Shown here one piece after another: positions 8,450 through 16,260 of a stretch of DNA of 64,000 nt (the stretch's first letter is position 1; every line of letters starts with the position of its first letter). Origin of the DNA: a virus; the IMG/VR virus record IMGVR_UViG_3300027842_000093, positions 1 through 64,000 of that record; one strand, 5' to 3'. The position numbers were made by a program, and so were the translations under genes. The notes under the pieces were generated by a model that saw nothing but the letters and a program-made list of their open reading frames with translations, searched no databases and was not told the origin of the DNA.

Positions 8450-8601
8450 AAGTATATTTGGTTTGGGAAAATGAAGAGGGCTGTGAATGCGGAAATTCTT
8501 ACCCCAGGACCCTCGTGAGAATTTACGCAGATAAAGCGGTTGCTGAAGCGGAAGCTAAAATGTTGTGGGGTGGCAGAGTGACTGAAGAGGAAGTGAAATG
8601 A
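8446..8601 (+). CDS. small hypothetical protein with CxC
   Basis: 51 residues, overlapping its neighbours by four bases at each end. MKVYLVWENEEGCECG followed by RIYADKAVAEAEA is a pattern of small phage proteins with a beta hairpin and a helix. Function unknown. Confidence 0.6.
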   Translation: MKVYLVWENEEGCECGNSYPRTLVRIYADKAVAEAEAKMLWGGRVTEEEVK

Positions 8602-8786
8602 TCGTTAAACTCGTCAGAGTATTTAAGTGCGATCACCAATATTGCTGCGCTGTGGCGCGGGTTGAGACAAGCTCAACGGAATGTGGAACCAATTCCCGTA
8701 AAGAAGAAGAGGGTTTAAGAAAGCGTGGTTGGGTAGTTTGGGGAACAAAAGAATTTTGTAAAGAACATAAGGGGGATGCGAAATGA
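8598..8786 (+). CDS. small Cys-rich hypothetical protein
   Basis: 62 residues with CDHQYCC, a middle C and a final FCKEH, a possible zinc site. It overlaps both neighbours (ATGA). Not recognised. Confidence 0.6.
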   Translation: MIVKLVRVFKCDHQYCCAVARVETSSTECGTNSRKEEEGLRKRGWVVWGTKEFCKEHKGDAK

Positions 8787-9223
8787 GAACCGCTACCAGC
8801 TTGGCTGCTTATAACACGCTAAAAACCAATGGGTTTCTTACTGGGCTGCAAAGCAAAGTGTATGACGTGCTGTTCAATAATGGCCCGTTAACTCAAGGGG
8901 AAACGTGGGATGAACACCTCCCTGAGAATCAGAGGCACTCAATTGCGCCCCGGTTCGCAGAGCTTGAAAGGATGGGTGTAATTCGAACGGTAGGGGAGCG
9001 CCCTTGCAGGTTAACCGGGGTTGCGGCACTCGAATGGGACGTAACCGACCATGTGCCAGAATCGAAGCCTGTGAAGGTTCCTGTTAAACGGCTCCAGGAT
9101 GAAATACCCGTTATAATCGGTCTTTTGGTTAAACTGGAGCTTTATTTTAACGATTTACCAGAAGGCAGCAAACAAGAGCTTTTGCATTACGAAGTTAGCC
9201 AGTTAAGGGAGCGACTGAAATAA
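8783..9223 (+). CDS. winged-helix DNA-binding protein
   Basis: 146 residues. GLQSKVYDVLFNNGPLTQGE...SIAPRFAELERMGVI...ERPCRLTGVAALEW is a winged helix of the type found in phage regulators. The last 40 residues form a separate helix. It probably regulates a promoter; the genes around it are driven by the extended -10 promoters at 7978 and 9228. Confidence 0.65.
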   Translation: MRTATSLAAYNTLKTNGFLTGLQSKVYDVLFNNGPLTQGETWDEHLPENQRHSIAPRFAELERMGVIRTVGERPCRLTGVAALEWDVTDHVPESKPVKVPVKRLQDEIPVIIGLLVKLELYFNDLPEGSKQELLHYEVSQLRERLK

Positions 9224-9227
9224 ACCC

Positions 9228-9256
9228 TTGACAATTTTATAAAAATCTGTTATACT
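9228..9256 (+). promoter_or_regulatory. extended -10 sigma-70 promoter
   Basis: TTGACA (9228-9233), 17-bp spacer, TGT then TATACT (9251-9256). A GGGAGGA ribosome site follows at 9262-9268. Confidence 0.87.
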
Positions 9257-9273
9257 AAATTGGGAGGACAAAA

Positions 9274-9492
9274 ATGGCAAAGAAAACAAAACGCTTTGTG
9301 TTGGGTGAAGGGTACCCTTGGTACAAGCTTGAGCAGGGACTGCCAGGGCAGAATGAGTCGGGGTATTACGGGTTGACCCTTTACAGCAAACCTTTAAATT
9401 TTGGATACGCCAAAGGCACCAAGAAAGTTCCTTTAAAGATTCAATGGGGAGCTTGGAAGAAAGTAAGAATTTTGATTGAGGAGGTAAAGTAA
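9274..9492 (+). CDS. small hypothetical protein
   Basis: 72 residues, basic and beta-rich (GYYGLTLYSKPLNFG). It is the first gene after a strong promoter and ribosome site, so it is probably well expressed early. Not recognised. Confidence 0.7.
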   Translation: MAKKTKRFVLGEGYPWYKLEQGLPGQNESGYYGLTLYSKPLNFGYAKGTKKVPLKIQWGAWKKVRILIEEVK

Positions 9493-9858
9493 ATGTCCGA
9501 TAGAGACTGGCTACAAAATTTGAAGGTAGGCGACCAAGTTGTTGAGGATAGACATTTTCAAGGAAGAGATATTTCCATTGTTAGTAGAATTACAAATACG
9601 TTGATTATTGTTAAAAATCCTAAAGGCTTTGAATCTCGTTATCGCAAAACCGATGGATTCAATCCTGGTACTGACCGAGTGGCTATTCACATGCTGAGAC
9701 AGGCAACCCCCGAAGCCTTAGCTAAACTTGAAGAGGAACGCTACCGCCAAGTGTTTCAAAACAAACTTTCCCACCTCTCCTGGGCCGATGTACCACTGGA
9801 CCGGATTAAAGAGATTCGGGAATTGATTGAACCGTATATCAAGAGAAAGGAAAACTAA
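9493..9858 (+). CDS. hypothetical protein
   Basis: 121 residues, starting directly after the previous stop. The N-terminal half (LKVGDQVVED...SIVSRITNTLIIV) looks like a small barrel; the C-terminal half is helical. Not recognised. Confidence 0.65.
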   Translation: MSDRDWLQNLKVGDQVVEDRHFQGRDISIVSRITNTLIIVKNPKGFESRYRKTDGFNPGTDRVAIHMLRQATPEALAKLEEERYRQVFQNKLSHLSWADVPLDRIKEIRELIEPYIKRKEN

Positions 9859-9859
9859 A

Positions 9860-9970
9860 ATGGCCATTTTCTTTGGCGTTTTGTTAATCCTTTCTGTAGT
9901 GGGAAATGTTGTACGAGATAGACGCTTGAAACGTCTGCAAGATAAAATTGATCGTTTAGGAGAAAACTAA
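9860..9970 (+). CDS. 36-residue single-pass membrane peptide
   Basis: MAIFFGVLLILSVVGNVV forms one membrane segment, followed by a basic tail (RDRRLKRLQDK). AAAGG lies about eight bases upstream of the ATG. Its role is unknown; it is the first of several tiny membrane proteins in the window. Confidence 0.6.
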   Translation: MAIFFGVLLILSVVGNVVRDRRLKRLQDKIDRLGEN

Positions 9971-9971
9971 A

Positions 9972-10130
9972 ATGGCATGTGTTAACGCAAAAGCAATTCG
10001 TAACGCAATCAAAACTTTCTTCAAAGAGAATGCTCGGGACCCCGACTTCAAGGAATTTGCAAAGCTTGTTACGGGTAAAATGGGCAAAGAAGAGAAAAAG
10101 GCCGATGAAGAGCAAGAGAAAAGCGCATAA
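9972..10130 (+). CDS. small charged hypothetical protein
   Basis: 52 residues, helical with a Lys/Glu-rich end, starting just after the membrane peptide. Its 3' end overlaps the next gene by 26 bases. No motif recognised. Confidence 0.55.
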   Translation: MACVNAKAIRNAIKTFFKENARDPDFKEFAKLVTGKMGKEEKKADEEQEKSA

Positions 10131-10257
10131 GCATTTTTGCTACATTTGCAACCAACCAGTTACTTGTTATTTGGTACACTGGAAAGATGAAATGGTTGTA
10201 GGGCAGCTTTGCGATCCCTGCGTTAGGAAAGCTTGCGAAGGGATGAAAGGGATATGA
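10105..10257 (+). CDS. small zinc-ribbon protein
   Basis: 50 residues. CYIC and CDPC, 19 residues apart, form a simple zinc ribbon after a basic start. Longer in-frame starts exist upstream, but ATG 10105 is preceded by AAAAAGG and gives the compact ribbon. It overlaps the next gene as ATGA. Confidence 0.6.
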   Translation: MKSKRKAHKHFCYICNQPVTCYLVHWKDEMVVGQLCDPCVRKACEGMKGI

Positions 10258-10448
10258 AAAAGCCAAAGGTAGAAATCGGACAGTGCTACGAAGATAAATA
10301 TAAAAATATTTGGATGGTTATGAAAGGGCCTCTTTTTGGATGGGGTAAAAGATATTGGGAAATAGAAAATACATTAACGGGAGCAAAAGGATCTGTAGCT
10401 GAATCAGCAATTATTAAATGGCGTAGACCGTTTGAAAACTATGGGTAA
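10254..10448 (+). CDS. small hypothetical protein
   Basis: 64 residues: VEIGQCYEDKYKNIWMV...IIKWRRPFENYG. It is possibly related to the gene at 7796 by its IxKWR end. ATG 10254 is chosen for the ATGA overlap and the GAAAGGG upstream. Confidence 0.62.
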   Translation: MKKPKVEIGQCYEDKYKNIWMVMKGPLFGWGKRYWEIENTLTGAKGSVAESAIIKWRRPFENYG

Positions 10449-10456
10449 AATAACCC

Positions 10457-10485
10457 TTGACACGGATTCGAATTTCTGCTATACT
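10457..10485 (+). promoter_or_regulatory. extended -10 sigma-70 promoter
   Basis: TTGACA (10457-10462), 17-bp spacer, TGC then TATACT (10480-10485), preceded by AAAATAACCC. Confidence 0.87.
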
Positions 10486-10504
10486 GTAGGTAAGGATTAA
10501 AATT

Positions 10505-10738
10505 ATGAAGAAGCCTGTTTATACAATTGGAGGAGATGCAGGAAAACAGTATTGGCTGGAAGAAGATGGACTAGCCGTTACTGGGGATTTGTATGGAATC
10601 TTTGCTCTGATGGATTTAAAAAAGTTTGTAACTGCATATAACACGTTAGAAAAAATTAAAGAAGAACTTCCTGAAAATCCTAAGTTGCCTTTGACAACAA
10701 AAATCAAAAAGTTAGTAGAAGAAGGGTTGGGAGTTTAA
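10505..10738 (+). CDS. small hypothetical protein
   Basis: 77 residues. A beta-rich start (VYTIGGDAGKQYWLEEDGLAV) is followed by helices. The ribosome site is weak (AAGGA, ten bases upstream). Not recognised. Confidence 0.65.
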   Translation: MKKPVYTIGGDAGKQYWLEEDGLAVTGDLYGIFALMDLKKFVTAYNTLEKIKEELPENPKLPLTTKIKKLVEEGLGV

Positions 10739-10739
10739 A

Positions 10740-10919
10740 GTGGACCCGCAATATCCAACAAACAGGCAAGATTCTTTATACGACCAGCTTAAGACAGTTT
10801 ATCGCCTTGCTAATGAATCTGGATGTTATGACGCGGCTGATTACATTAAGATGGAAATTGAAGCAATTGATGAGATGCTTGAAAAGTGGGGAATAAATAA
10901 TGGACCGCGATCTCGATAA
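10740..10919 (+). CDS. small hypothetical protein
   Basis: 59 residues with a GTG start behind GGGAG. Helical (DSLYDQLKTVYRLANES). Its end overlaps the next gene by 20 bases. Not recognised. Confidence 0.55.
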   Translation: MDPQYPTNRQDSLYDQLKTVYRLANESGCYDAADYIKMEIEAIDEMLEKWGINNGPRSR

Positions 10920-11061
10920 GATGGTTGACGCTGCAATCGAAGAAGCCGTTATACAAAAGCATCAATACAATTTCGATGAAGAGGTTGCAAATGCTGAGGA
11001 TGCTTGTTGCACCGAATGCCAGGGACAAGCAGCTTATTATTTGCGAAAGGGGAACGTATGA
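10900..11061 (+). CDS. small Cys-containing hypothetical protein
   Basis: 53 residues with a helical start and CCTEC near the end. GTGGGG lies upstream of the ATG. It overlaps both neighbours. Not recognised. Confidence 0.55.
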   Translation: MDRDLDKMVDAAIEEAVIQKHQYNFDEEVANAEDACCTECQGQAAYYLRKGNV

Positions 11062-11177
11062 ATCTTTTGATGTTGGCAGGGCTTGTTTGCTTGGTGGTAG
11101 GACTTATTAAATTAGCAGGATGGCTGGGCGGCGGGTTAATTTTGGTAATCCTGGCCGTCCTTGTTGAATTAAGTTGA
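11058..11177 (+). CDS. 39-residue membrane peptide
   Basis: Almost entirely hydrophobic with two short membrane segments (MLAGLVCLVVGLIKLAGW and LILVILAVLVEL). It overlaps the gene before as ATGA. Function unknown. Confidence 0.58.
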   Translation: MNLLMLAGLVCLVVGLIKLAGWLGGGLILVILAVLVELS

Positions 11178-11191
11178 GAAAGGGGAACTAA

Positions 11192-11332
11192 ATGACAATC
11201 GTTAATGCTGAAGGCTGCATCGTACATCAAATTGTTAGTTTTGATAGGTACGAGCATTCACAGTCAGTTTTTAAATGTCAGGAATGTGGAGCGGAGTTTG
11301 TTGAATTCGAGGACTGCGGTTCAGGCTGTTAA
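11192..11332 (+). CDS. small zinc-ribbon-like peptide
   Basis: 46 residues with CQEC and DCGSGC, behind an AGGGGA ribosome site. It ends one base before the SLOG gene starts. Function unknown. Confidence 0.55.
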   Translation: MTIVNAEGCIVHQIVSFDRYEHSQSVFKCQECGAEFVEFEDCGSGC

Positions 11333-11333
11333 G

Positions 11334-11684
11334 ATGAAAGTTTTAATCGCCGGATCACGCTCCATTACTGATTACGAAACCGTTAAGACAGCAATTAAGA
11401 AGAGCGGTTTCTTCATTCATGAGTTGGTATCCGGCGGGGCCGCTGGAGTTGACAAACTTGGAGAGAAATGGGCAAACGAGAATTTAATTCCAGTAAAACG
11501 ATTCTTGCCAGATTGGAAAACCCATGGTAAGAAAGCAGGACCCATTAGGAACAGTGAAATGGTGAAGGTGGCTGAGGCCGCGATAATTATTTGGGACGGC
11601 TCCTCCAGGGGAACCAAAGACACGCTGGACAAGATACAGAAAGCTGGCAAGCAGGTGTTTATTTATGTCCCGGATGCCAAGTGA
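11334..11684 (+). CDS. SLOG-family protein (YspA-like)
   Basis: 116 residues. MKVLIAGSRSITDYETV, ELVSGGAAGVDKLGE, GKKAGPIRNSEM and WDGSSRGTKD are the nucleotide-binding motifs of the YspA/DprA-like SLOG fold. Such proteins are thought to bind nucleotides or NAD-derived ligands; the exact ligand is not known. A phage copy might sense or sequester a nucleotide signal. That last point is inference. Confidence 0.8.
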   Translation: MKVLIAGSRSITDYETVKTAIKKSGFFIHELVSGGAAGVDKLGEKWANENLIPVKRFLPDWKTHGKKAGPIRNSEMVKVAEAAIIIWDGSSRGTKDTLDKIQKAGKQVFIYVPDAK

Positions 11685-11694
11685 AATTTACCTA

Positions 11695-11723
11695 TTGACA
11701 AACCTTCATTTTTCTGCTACACT
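11695..11723 (+). promoter_or_regulatory. extended -10 sigma-70 promoter
   Basis: TTGACA (11695-11700), 17-bp spacer, TGC then TACACT (11718-11723). Confidence 0.85.
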
Positions 11724-11734
11724 AGAGGAACGAA

Positions 11735-11944
11735 GTGAGCAGCAAGAAGAAGCATTTGAGGGGGACGAGGAATAAGATGCCAAAGGGTAAAAGAGGTGGA
11801 TCTAAACCCCGACCAGTTTGTAAGAACGGACATGAGATAGCTGAGGTTGGCCGTGATTCCAGTGGACATTGCAAAAAATGCCAAGCTGACTATTACAAAG
11901 AACGTTGGGAGTTTGTTAAAAATAATTTTAAAAAAGCTTCTTAA
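11735..11944 (+). CDS. stand-alone zinc domain resembling an HNH-endonuclease N-terminus
   Basis: 69 residues with a GTG start behind GAGGAA. VCKNGHEIAEVGRDSSGHCKKC closely resembles the N-terminal module of the HNH gene at 53626 (ICINGHDISVVGRDEWGNC), but no nuclease core follows. It may be the leftover of a homing gene or a separate DNA-binding protein. A typical HNH gene follows after a gap. Confidence 0.6.
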   Translation: MSSKKKHLRGTRNKMPKGKRGGSKPRPVCKNGHEIAEVGRDSSGHCKKCQADYYKERWEFVKNNFKKAS

Positions 11945-11968
11945 AAATATAATAAATTGTGGTATTAT
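11940..11968 (+). promoter_or_regulatory. AT-rich promoter-like element before HNH gene
   Basis: CTTAAAAATATAATAAA, then TGG and TATTAT (11963-11968). A 27/30 match occurs at 58998-59027, also ahead of an HNH-gene unit. The -35 is poor for sigma-70; AAGGAG follows before the ATG at 12015. Confidence 0.5.
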
Positions 11969-12014
11969 TGAGACGTATTATGCAACTGATATTATAATTT
12001 TAAGGAGAATTTAA

Positions 12015-12698
12015 ATGAAGCGGAAGAAGATGACAAAAAAAGAAAAGAAACTCAAAAAGAAAGAATCTGATCACAAATATTATGAAAGAACTAAACGTAC
12101 ACGTCATCGTAAGCAAAAGAATAGAAAGAACCAACGTACATATTATTGGCGACATCGCACAAAAATATTACGAAAGAAAAAACAAACAGACAAAAAGAAT
12201 AGGGCGAAACTTAAAATTTATATGCGGCCCTATTTAAAAAAATATCGAGCAACTCATAAGTGTAAAATAAAAAAGATGCAGCAGCTACATTACCAACACA
12301 ATAAGAAACGCATAAGTAAAAAAGCTACAAAATATGTTAGAGAACGAACAAAGATTGATTTGCGATTTAAACTTATGAGAGCTTTACGAAGTCGATTATG
12401 GCACGCGATAAATACAAAGCAAAAAACTGGTTCAGCTATTAGCGATTTAGGCTGTTCTGTTAATTTTCTTAAAAATTACATTGCTGCCAAGTTTACTGGA
12501 AAAATGTCCTGGAGTAACTGGGGTAAGATTTGGGAGTTGGACCACATCATTGCGCTTCATAAGTTTGATTTGACTGATAGAAAGCAGTTTCTAAAAGCCT
12601 GTAACTATAAAAATCTTCAGCCCTTGACTGTAAAGGCGCATTTAAAGAAAACGGCAAAAGAGTTAAAAGAACTTCGTGAATTGAGAGGAAACTGGTAA
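12015..12698 (+). CDS. HNH homing-type endonuclease
   Basis: 227 residues. The first 120 are extremely Lys/Arg-rich (DNA binding). The C-terminal nuclease part contains LGCSVNFLKNYIAAKF, WELDHIIALHKFDLT (catalytic DH) and NYKNLQPL. Such enzymes cut DNA to spread their own gene. It has its own AT-rich promoter-like element and low GC compared with the neighbours, signs of independent mobility. Its stop overlaps the next ATG. Confidence 0.85.
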   Translation: MKRKKMTKKEKKLKKKESDHKYYERTKRTRHRKQKNRKNQRTYYWRHRTKILRKKKQTDKKNRAKLKIYMRPYLKKYRATHKCKIKKMQQLHYQHNKKRISKKATKYVRERTKIDLRFKLMRALRSRLWHAINTKQKTGSAISDLGCSVNFLKNYIAAKFTGKMSWSNWGKIWELDHIIALHKFDLTDRKQFLKACNYKNLQPLTVKAHLKKTAKELKELRELRGNW

Positions 12699-13915
12699 TG
12701 GCCGATAACAGCATTATAGAAAAGTGCATCATTCGCTTGCTCCGCACCAATGGCGTGTTCTACGCCAGCCTGTTGCAGCAGATGCACCGCATTCCTTTAG
12801 AGGGTAAAGAAGCTAAAGCGCTTAATACCTGCGGTGTCACAATCAAGAATGGTAGAATCCTCCTTTACTGGAATCCCAAATTTTTTGAAACCCTCACGAT
12901 GGATGAAGCCAGATCCGTATTGGAGCATGAGTGCCAGCACATCGTCCGGGCCCATGTTGAACGCTTCAAAGATAAAGACCAGCACATCGGCAACCTTGCC
13001 ACCGATCTTGCTCAGAATCAATTTATCACTGGGCTCCCCAAAGATTGTGTCACCCTCGACAAATTCCCCAAAGAATGGAAGTTGAAAGAGAAAGAATCCG
13101 CTGAGTATTATTACGATGAAATGATGAAACACTCTAATAAAATTACAGTTTCCAAAAACCCCGATGGGTCCTACCACGTTAAAATTACCGATCCTAAAGG
13201 CAAAACAATTTCCGAATTTGATGTGAACGACATGGATGGTAGTGAGTGGAAAGATGCCGACTCCTCAGAGTTTTCCAAAGAGGTGGTTCGACAGGCCGTT
13301 AAAGAAGCTGTTGACCAAATGAAACGCAGTCAGGGCTCTCTCCCAGCCGGACTTGAAATGTCTGTTAATGAAATTCTTCAACCTCCCAAGATTTCCTGGA
13401 ACCAACTCCTCAGACAGTATGTTGCCGCTTCGATTAAGTCCGGGAGTAGGCAGAGTTGGAAAAAACCTAACAGGCGATTTGGGGCAACACAGAAGGGTCG
13501 CATTGCCGACCACATAATTGCCATTTCAGTTGGGTTGGATACGAGCGGTTCAATTGGGCCGGAAGATTACAAGATATTTTTCTCGGAGTTAAAGAGTATC
13601 CAGGAATGCTATAAAGCGGATATCAACGTGATTGAGTGTGATGCTGATGTGCAACGGCACTACAAACTGAATCGGTACAAGAAGGGGAACCGTAACGTTA
13701 AGGGCGGAGGCGGGACGGATTTTCGACCAGTCTTCGATTACATTAAAAATAAAAAGATTCGTACCGATGTGCTTGTATTTTTCACTGACATGTGGGGGAG
13801 TTTTCCTAAAGAGAAATACGCATTCAAAACGATTTGGGTTTCGACGAGTGATGTGAAAGACGCACCGTTCGGGCGCGTGATTCGAATCAGCGATTATCCG
13901 AACAAGGGAAAATAA
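12698..13915 (+). CDS. DUF2201-like metallopeptidase/VWA-domain protein
   Basis: 405 residues. The N-terminal domain contains HECQH (77-81), a zinc-peptidase HExxH. The C-terminal half is a VWA-like domain with the MIDAS motif DTSGS (281-285) and GGGGTDF. This pairing is typical of DUF2201 proteins, which sit beside MoxR-type ATPases, exactly as here. The pair may remodel a host target; the substrate is unknown. The promoter at 13921 starts the ATPase gene separately. Confidence 0.85.
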   Translation: MADNSIIEKCIIRLLRTNGVFYASLLQQMHRIPLEGKEAKALNTCGVTIKNGRILLYWNPKFFETLTMDEARSVLEHECQHIVRAHVERFKDKDQHIGNLATDLAQNQFITGLPKDCVTLDKFPKEWKLKEKESAEYYYDEMMKHSNKITVSKNPDGSYHVKITDPKGKTISEFDVNDMDGSEWKDADSSEFSKEVVRQAVKEAVDQMKRSQGSLPAGLEMSVNEILQPPKISWNQLLRQYVAASIKSGSRQSWKKPNRRFGATQKGRIADHIIAISVGLDTSGSIGPEDYKIFFSELKSIQECYKADINVIECDADVQRHYKLNRYKKGNRNVKGGGGTDFRPVFDYIKNKKIRTDVLVFFTDMWGSFPKEKYAFKTIWVSTSDVKDAPFGRVIRISDYPNKGK

Positions 13916-13920
13916 AACCC

Positions 13921-13949
13921 TTGACAAATAATTTTAAAGCTGTTACACT
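13921..13949 (+). promoter_or_regulatory. extended -10 sigma-70 promoter
   Basis: TTGACA (13921-13926), 17-bp spacer, TGT then TACACT (13944-13949). It lies between the VWA and MoxR genes and gives the ATPase extra transcription. Confidence 0.86.
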
Positions 13950-13987
13950 AAAGCGAAGTTCAATAAAAACGAAAGAGAGAATCTAAA

Positions 13988-15055
13988 ATGAAAGTTCCAG
14001 AAGCTAAAATCTTCATCCGTGCATTGGTCGAGCATAACGTTCCACTCACCCCTTGCCTTGTGGGAGCTATGGGTATTGGGAAGTCCCAAATTGTCGCCCA
14101 GGTAGCTAAAGAGCTTGGGATTGGGCTGATTGACTTGCGTTTAGCCCAGATGGAAACCGGGGACCTTGTGGGTATCCCGTATCTTAATGGGAAAAAGACT
14201 TTCTGGGGACAGCCTGGATGGTGGCCGGAAGAGGGAACCAAAGGAATTTTGCTGATGGATGAAATTAATCGTGCTCCTAACGATGTGCGTCAGGCCGTTT
14301 TCCAATTGATTTTGGCCGACCATCATGGGAATCGAAAGCTGCATACCCATGTCCTGCCTAGAGGGTGGGCTGTGGTTGCCGCTATGAACCCGGACAATGG
14401 AGAGTATCAAGTTGAGACGTTGGACAAAGCGATGGTACGACGGTTCATTATGTTGACGGTGCAGCCGGATGTTGAATCGTGGCTCTTGTGGGCCAAGGAG
14501 AATGTTGGAGAGAAGGGTGCCCCAAAGGTTGATCCGGCCATTACTGCGTTCATTGCCGCCAATAAGAACCTGTTGAACTTGACAGAGAACTTCGATGTTG
14601 AGGTGAAACCCTCCTCCGATGCTTGGACGATGTTGAGCGCTCTTCGAGCGGCTAACGTCATTCCGTATGAAGCTGAGTTCGAAATTATGGCTGGGCTGGT
14701 TGGCAAGGAATCCGCTACAGCATTCCGCAAATGGTTGGATGCCAACTACAAGCGGCCAGTGAATGGGGAAGAAATCCTTAACAAGTATGACGATGTAGTT
14801 GACAAGTTGATGGAGCAGGGAAATGCGGAGTGGTACGCAACGAAGCTGGACCTTCTCACGCACCTTGCAACGAACAAAGACCTGAACAAGAAGCAGACGG
14901 AGAACCTTAAGCGGTTCATTAAGGACAGCCCTGCGGATATCCAAGCTGCCTTTGTCCAGGGGCTACCTCCAGAGTTGATGCACAAACTTACGAAAGACGA
15001 TGACATGCTGATTAAAATTGCAAAGAACCTGCACCGAGCGAACGAGGGTAAGTAG
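13988..15055 (+). CDS. MoxR-like AAA+ ATPase
   Basis: 355 residues. Walker A GAMGIGKS (26-33), Walker B ILLMDEIN (Asp91, Glu92), sensor-1 VAAMNPDNG and the VRRF arginine region are complete. MoxR ATPases work with VWA proteins as chaperones that insert metals or reshape complexes. With the upstream VWA metallopeptidase it forms a two-gene phage unit. The C-terminal 150 residues are helical. Confidence 0.88.
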   Translation: MKVPEAKIFIRALVEHNVPLTPCLVGAMGIGKSQIVAQVAKELGIGLIDLRLAQMETGDLVGIPYLNGKKTFWGQPGWWPEEGTKGILLMDEINRAPNDVRQAVFQLILADHHGNRKLHTHVLPRGWAVVAAMNPDNGEYQVETLDKAMVRRFIMLTVQPDVESWLLWAKENVGEKGAPKVDPAITAFIAANKNLLNLTENFDVEVKPSSDAWTMLSALRAANVIPYEAEFEIMAGLVGKESATAFRKWLDANYKRPVNGEEILNKYDDVVDKLMEQGNAEWYATKLDLLTHLATNKDLNKKQTENLKRFIKDSPADIQAAFVQGLPPELMHKLTKDDDMLIKIAKNLHRANEGK

Positions 15056-15370
15056 ATGAAAAATAATACAGTTAAATTCGTTTGCTCTGAGCACGGTGTG
15101 CAGCAATTCTCCGCCTTTTCAGGTCACGCACAGTTAACATTAAAATGTGGGTGTACGTGGTATGCGAACGGGGAAGGGTTAAAATTCAAAGAAATTCTTC
15201 CATACCGTGAGATGTGGTGGGAACAAACGGAAGCGGAACGCATTAAGTACGCAGATTGTGCAACGAATAGATGCAAACGAAAAGTTGTGGCAAATTTTAA
15301 TTTGGATTATTGGTGTGCTGTTGATTTGAAAAGAGTTAAGAACCTACGTAAAGAAAGAGCGTGGAAGTAA
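15056..15370 (+). CDS. Cys-containing hypothetical protein
   Basis: 104 residues. CSEHG, then LKCGCTW, then CATNRCKRK and WCAVDLKR suggest two zinc sites. It starts directly after the ATPase gene. Not recognised. Confidence 0.65.
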   Translation: MKNNTVKFVCSEHGVQQFSAFSGHAQLTLKCGCTWYANGEGLKFKEILPYREMWWEQTEAERIKYADCATNRCKRKVVANFNLDYWCAVDLKRVKNLRKERAWK

Positions 15371-15371
15371 C

Positions 15372-15578
15372 ATGGATGACTCTTCAGAATTGAAGCGCTT
15401 AATGAAAAAGAACGAGCGAGAAATCCTTCAGCTTCGTATTGAGAAAGAGTTGATTCACTTATCTACGGAAGTGGCTCTCCACACAATACGATCCATTAAT
15501 GAGTCTGGGTACACTGCCCCGGATGTGACTCCGTGGGCTACGAAGATAGTTGCAATTGTGAAAGAACACACGTTATGA
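15372..15578 (+). CDS. small helical hypothetical protein
   Basis: 68 residues with an amphipathic coiled-coil-like start (LKRLMKKNEREILQLRIEKE). It overlaps the next gene by four bases. Not recognised. Confidence 0.6.
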   Translation: MDDSSELKRLMKKNEREILQLRIEKELIHLSTEVALHTIRSINESGYTAPDVTPWATKIVAIVKEHTL

Positions 15579-15709
15579 ATGAATGGATTGATATTACAGA
15601 CATGTATGCAGAGACACGAAGACTCCAACAAATAGCGTTAGAAAAGCTACGCAAAGAATACCACCAAGAACTTCGACAATGCTGGTGGTTTGAGGAGAAA
15701 GTGTCTTGA
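15575..15709 (+). CDS. small helical hypothetical protein
   Basis: 44 residues (ETRRLQQIALEKLRKEYH then WWFEEK), overlapping both neighbours by four bases. Not recognised. Confidence 0.55.
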   Translation: MNEWIDITDMYAETRRLQQIALEKLRKEYHQELRQCWWFEEKVS

Positions 15710-15870
15710 ACTGGCTCCTCCACGATACGTACAAGACAGAGAAAGAAGCTAAGCGAGATGGGCACACAATAGTTAAAGTGGGGTTGTCCAAGGGAGTAAA
15801 GATTAAGCCGAATAAGAAGAACAAGAAAAGGCCGTTTGAGTTGTACATTCGAGCAAGTACGGAGAAATAA
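15706..15870 (+). CDS. small basic hypothetical protein
   Basis: 54 residues with a TTG start behind GAGGAG, overlapping the previous stop. It is Lys-rich in the middle with a beta-like end (FELYIRAS). Not recognised. Confidence 0.5.
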   Translation: MNWLLHDTYKTEKEAKRDGHTIVKVGLSKGVKIKPNKKNKKRPFELYIRASTEK

Positions 15871-15871
15871 A

Positions 15872-16084
15872 ATGGCTGATGAAGTGAAGAAGTGTTTGGT
15901 TTGCGCGATGTCAACCAACCATCGATTTCGGGAATGCGATTCGATTAATTGCGAGTGCTTGTGCCTTGAGGAGATTCATGGTTCGGTACCGCTGGCGTTT
16001 GACGATTACCCCAGATGGTTCCGTGTTGTGACAAGAAAAGAAGCTGAACGATTTACTAAAATACACAGTAAGAAAGGACACTAA
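15872..16084 (+). CDS. Cys-rich zinc-site protein
   Basis: 70 residues. CLVC...C...CECLCLEEIH forms a Cys-rich head reminiscent of the small zinc proteins of this window but without their tail. The start at 15872 follows GGAG; a longer frame overlaps the gene before. Confidence 0.58.
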   Translation: MADEVKKCLVCAMSTNHRFRECDSINCECLCLEEIHGSVPLAFDDYPRWFRVVTRKEAERFTKIHSKKGH

Positions 16085-16085
16085 A

Positions 16086-16259
16086 ATGCAATATCTCGAA
16101 CACCCAAATTCAAAGAACACGCCCAGCAGAAAAGCAAGAAAGTCAGCCCGTAATAAAGTGTTTGTCACCAACGCTGACTTGGCCGCTAAGAAACGAAGAG
16201 AGAAGAAGGCCGCTAAACGAGCAGCGCGATTAGCTGAAGAGGAAGGTACGGAGGAATAA
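16086..16259 (+). CDS. small, very basic protein
   Basis: 57 residues, rich in Lys, Arg and Ala (KKRREKKAAKRAARLAEEE), likely helical and nucleic-acid binding. GGAGG near its end serves the TTG start of the RNA ligase gene. Confidence 0.55.
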   Translation: MQYLEHPNSKNTPSRKARKSARNKVFVTNADLAAKKRREKKAAKRAARLAEEEGTEE

Positions 16260-16260
16260 T

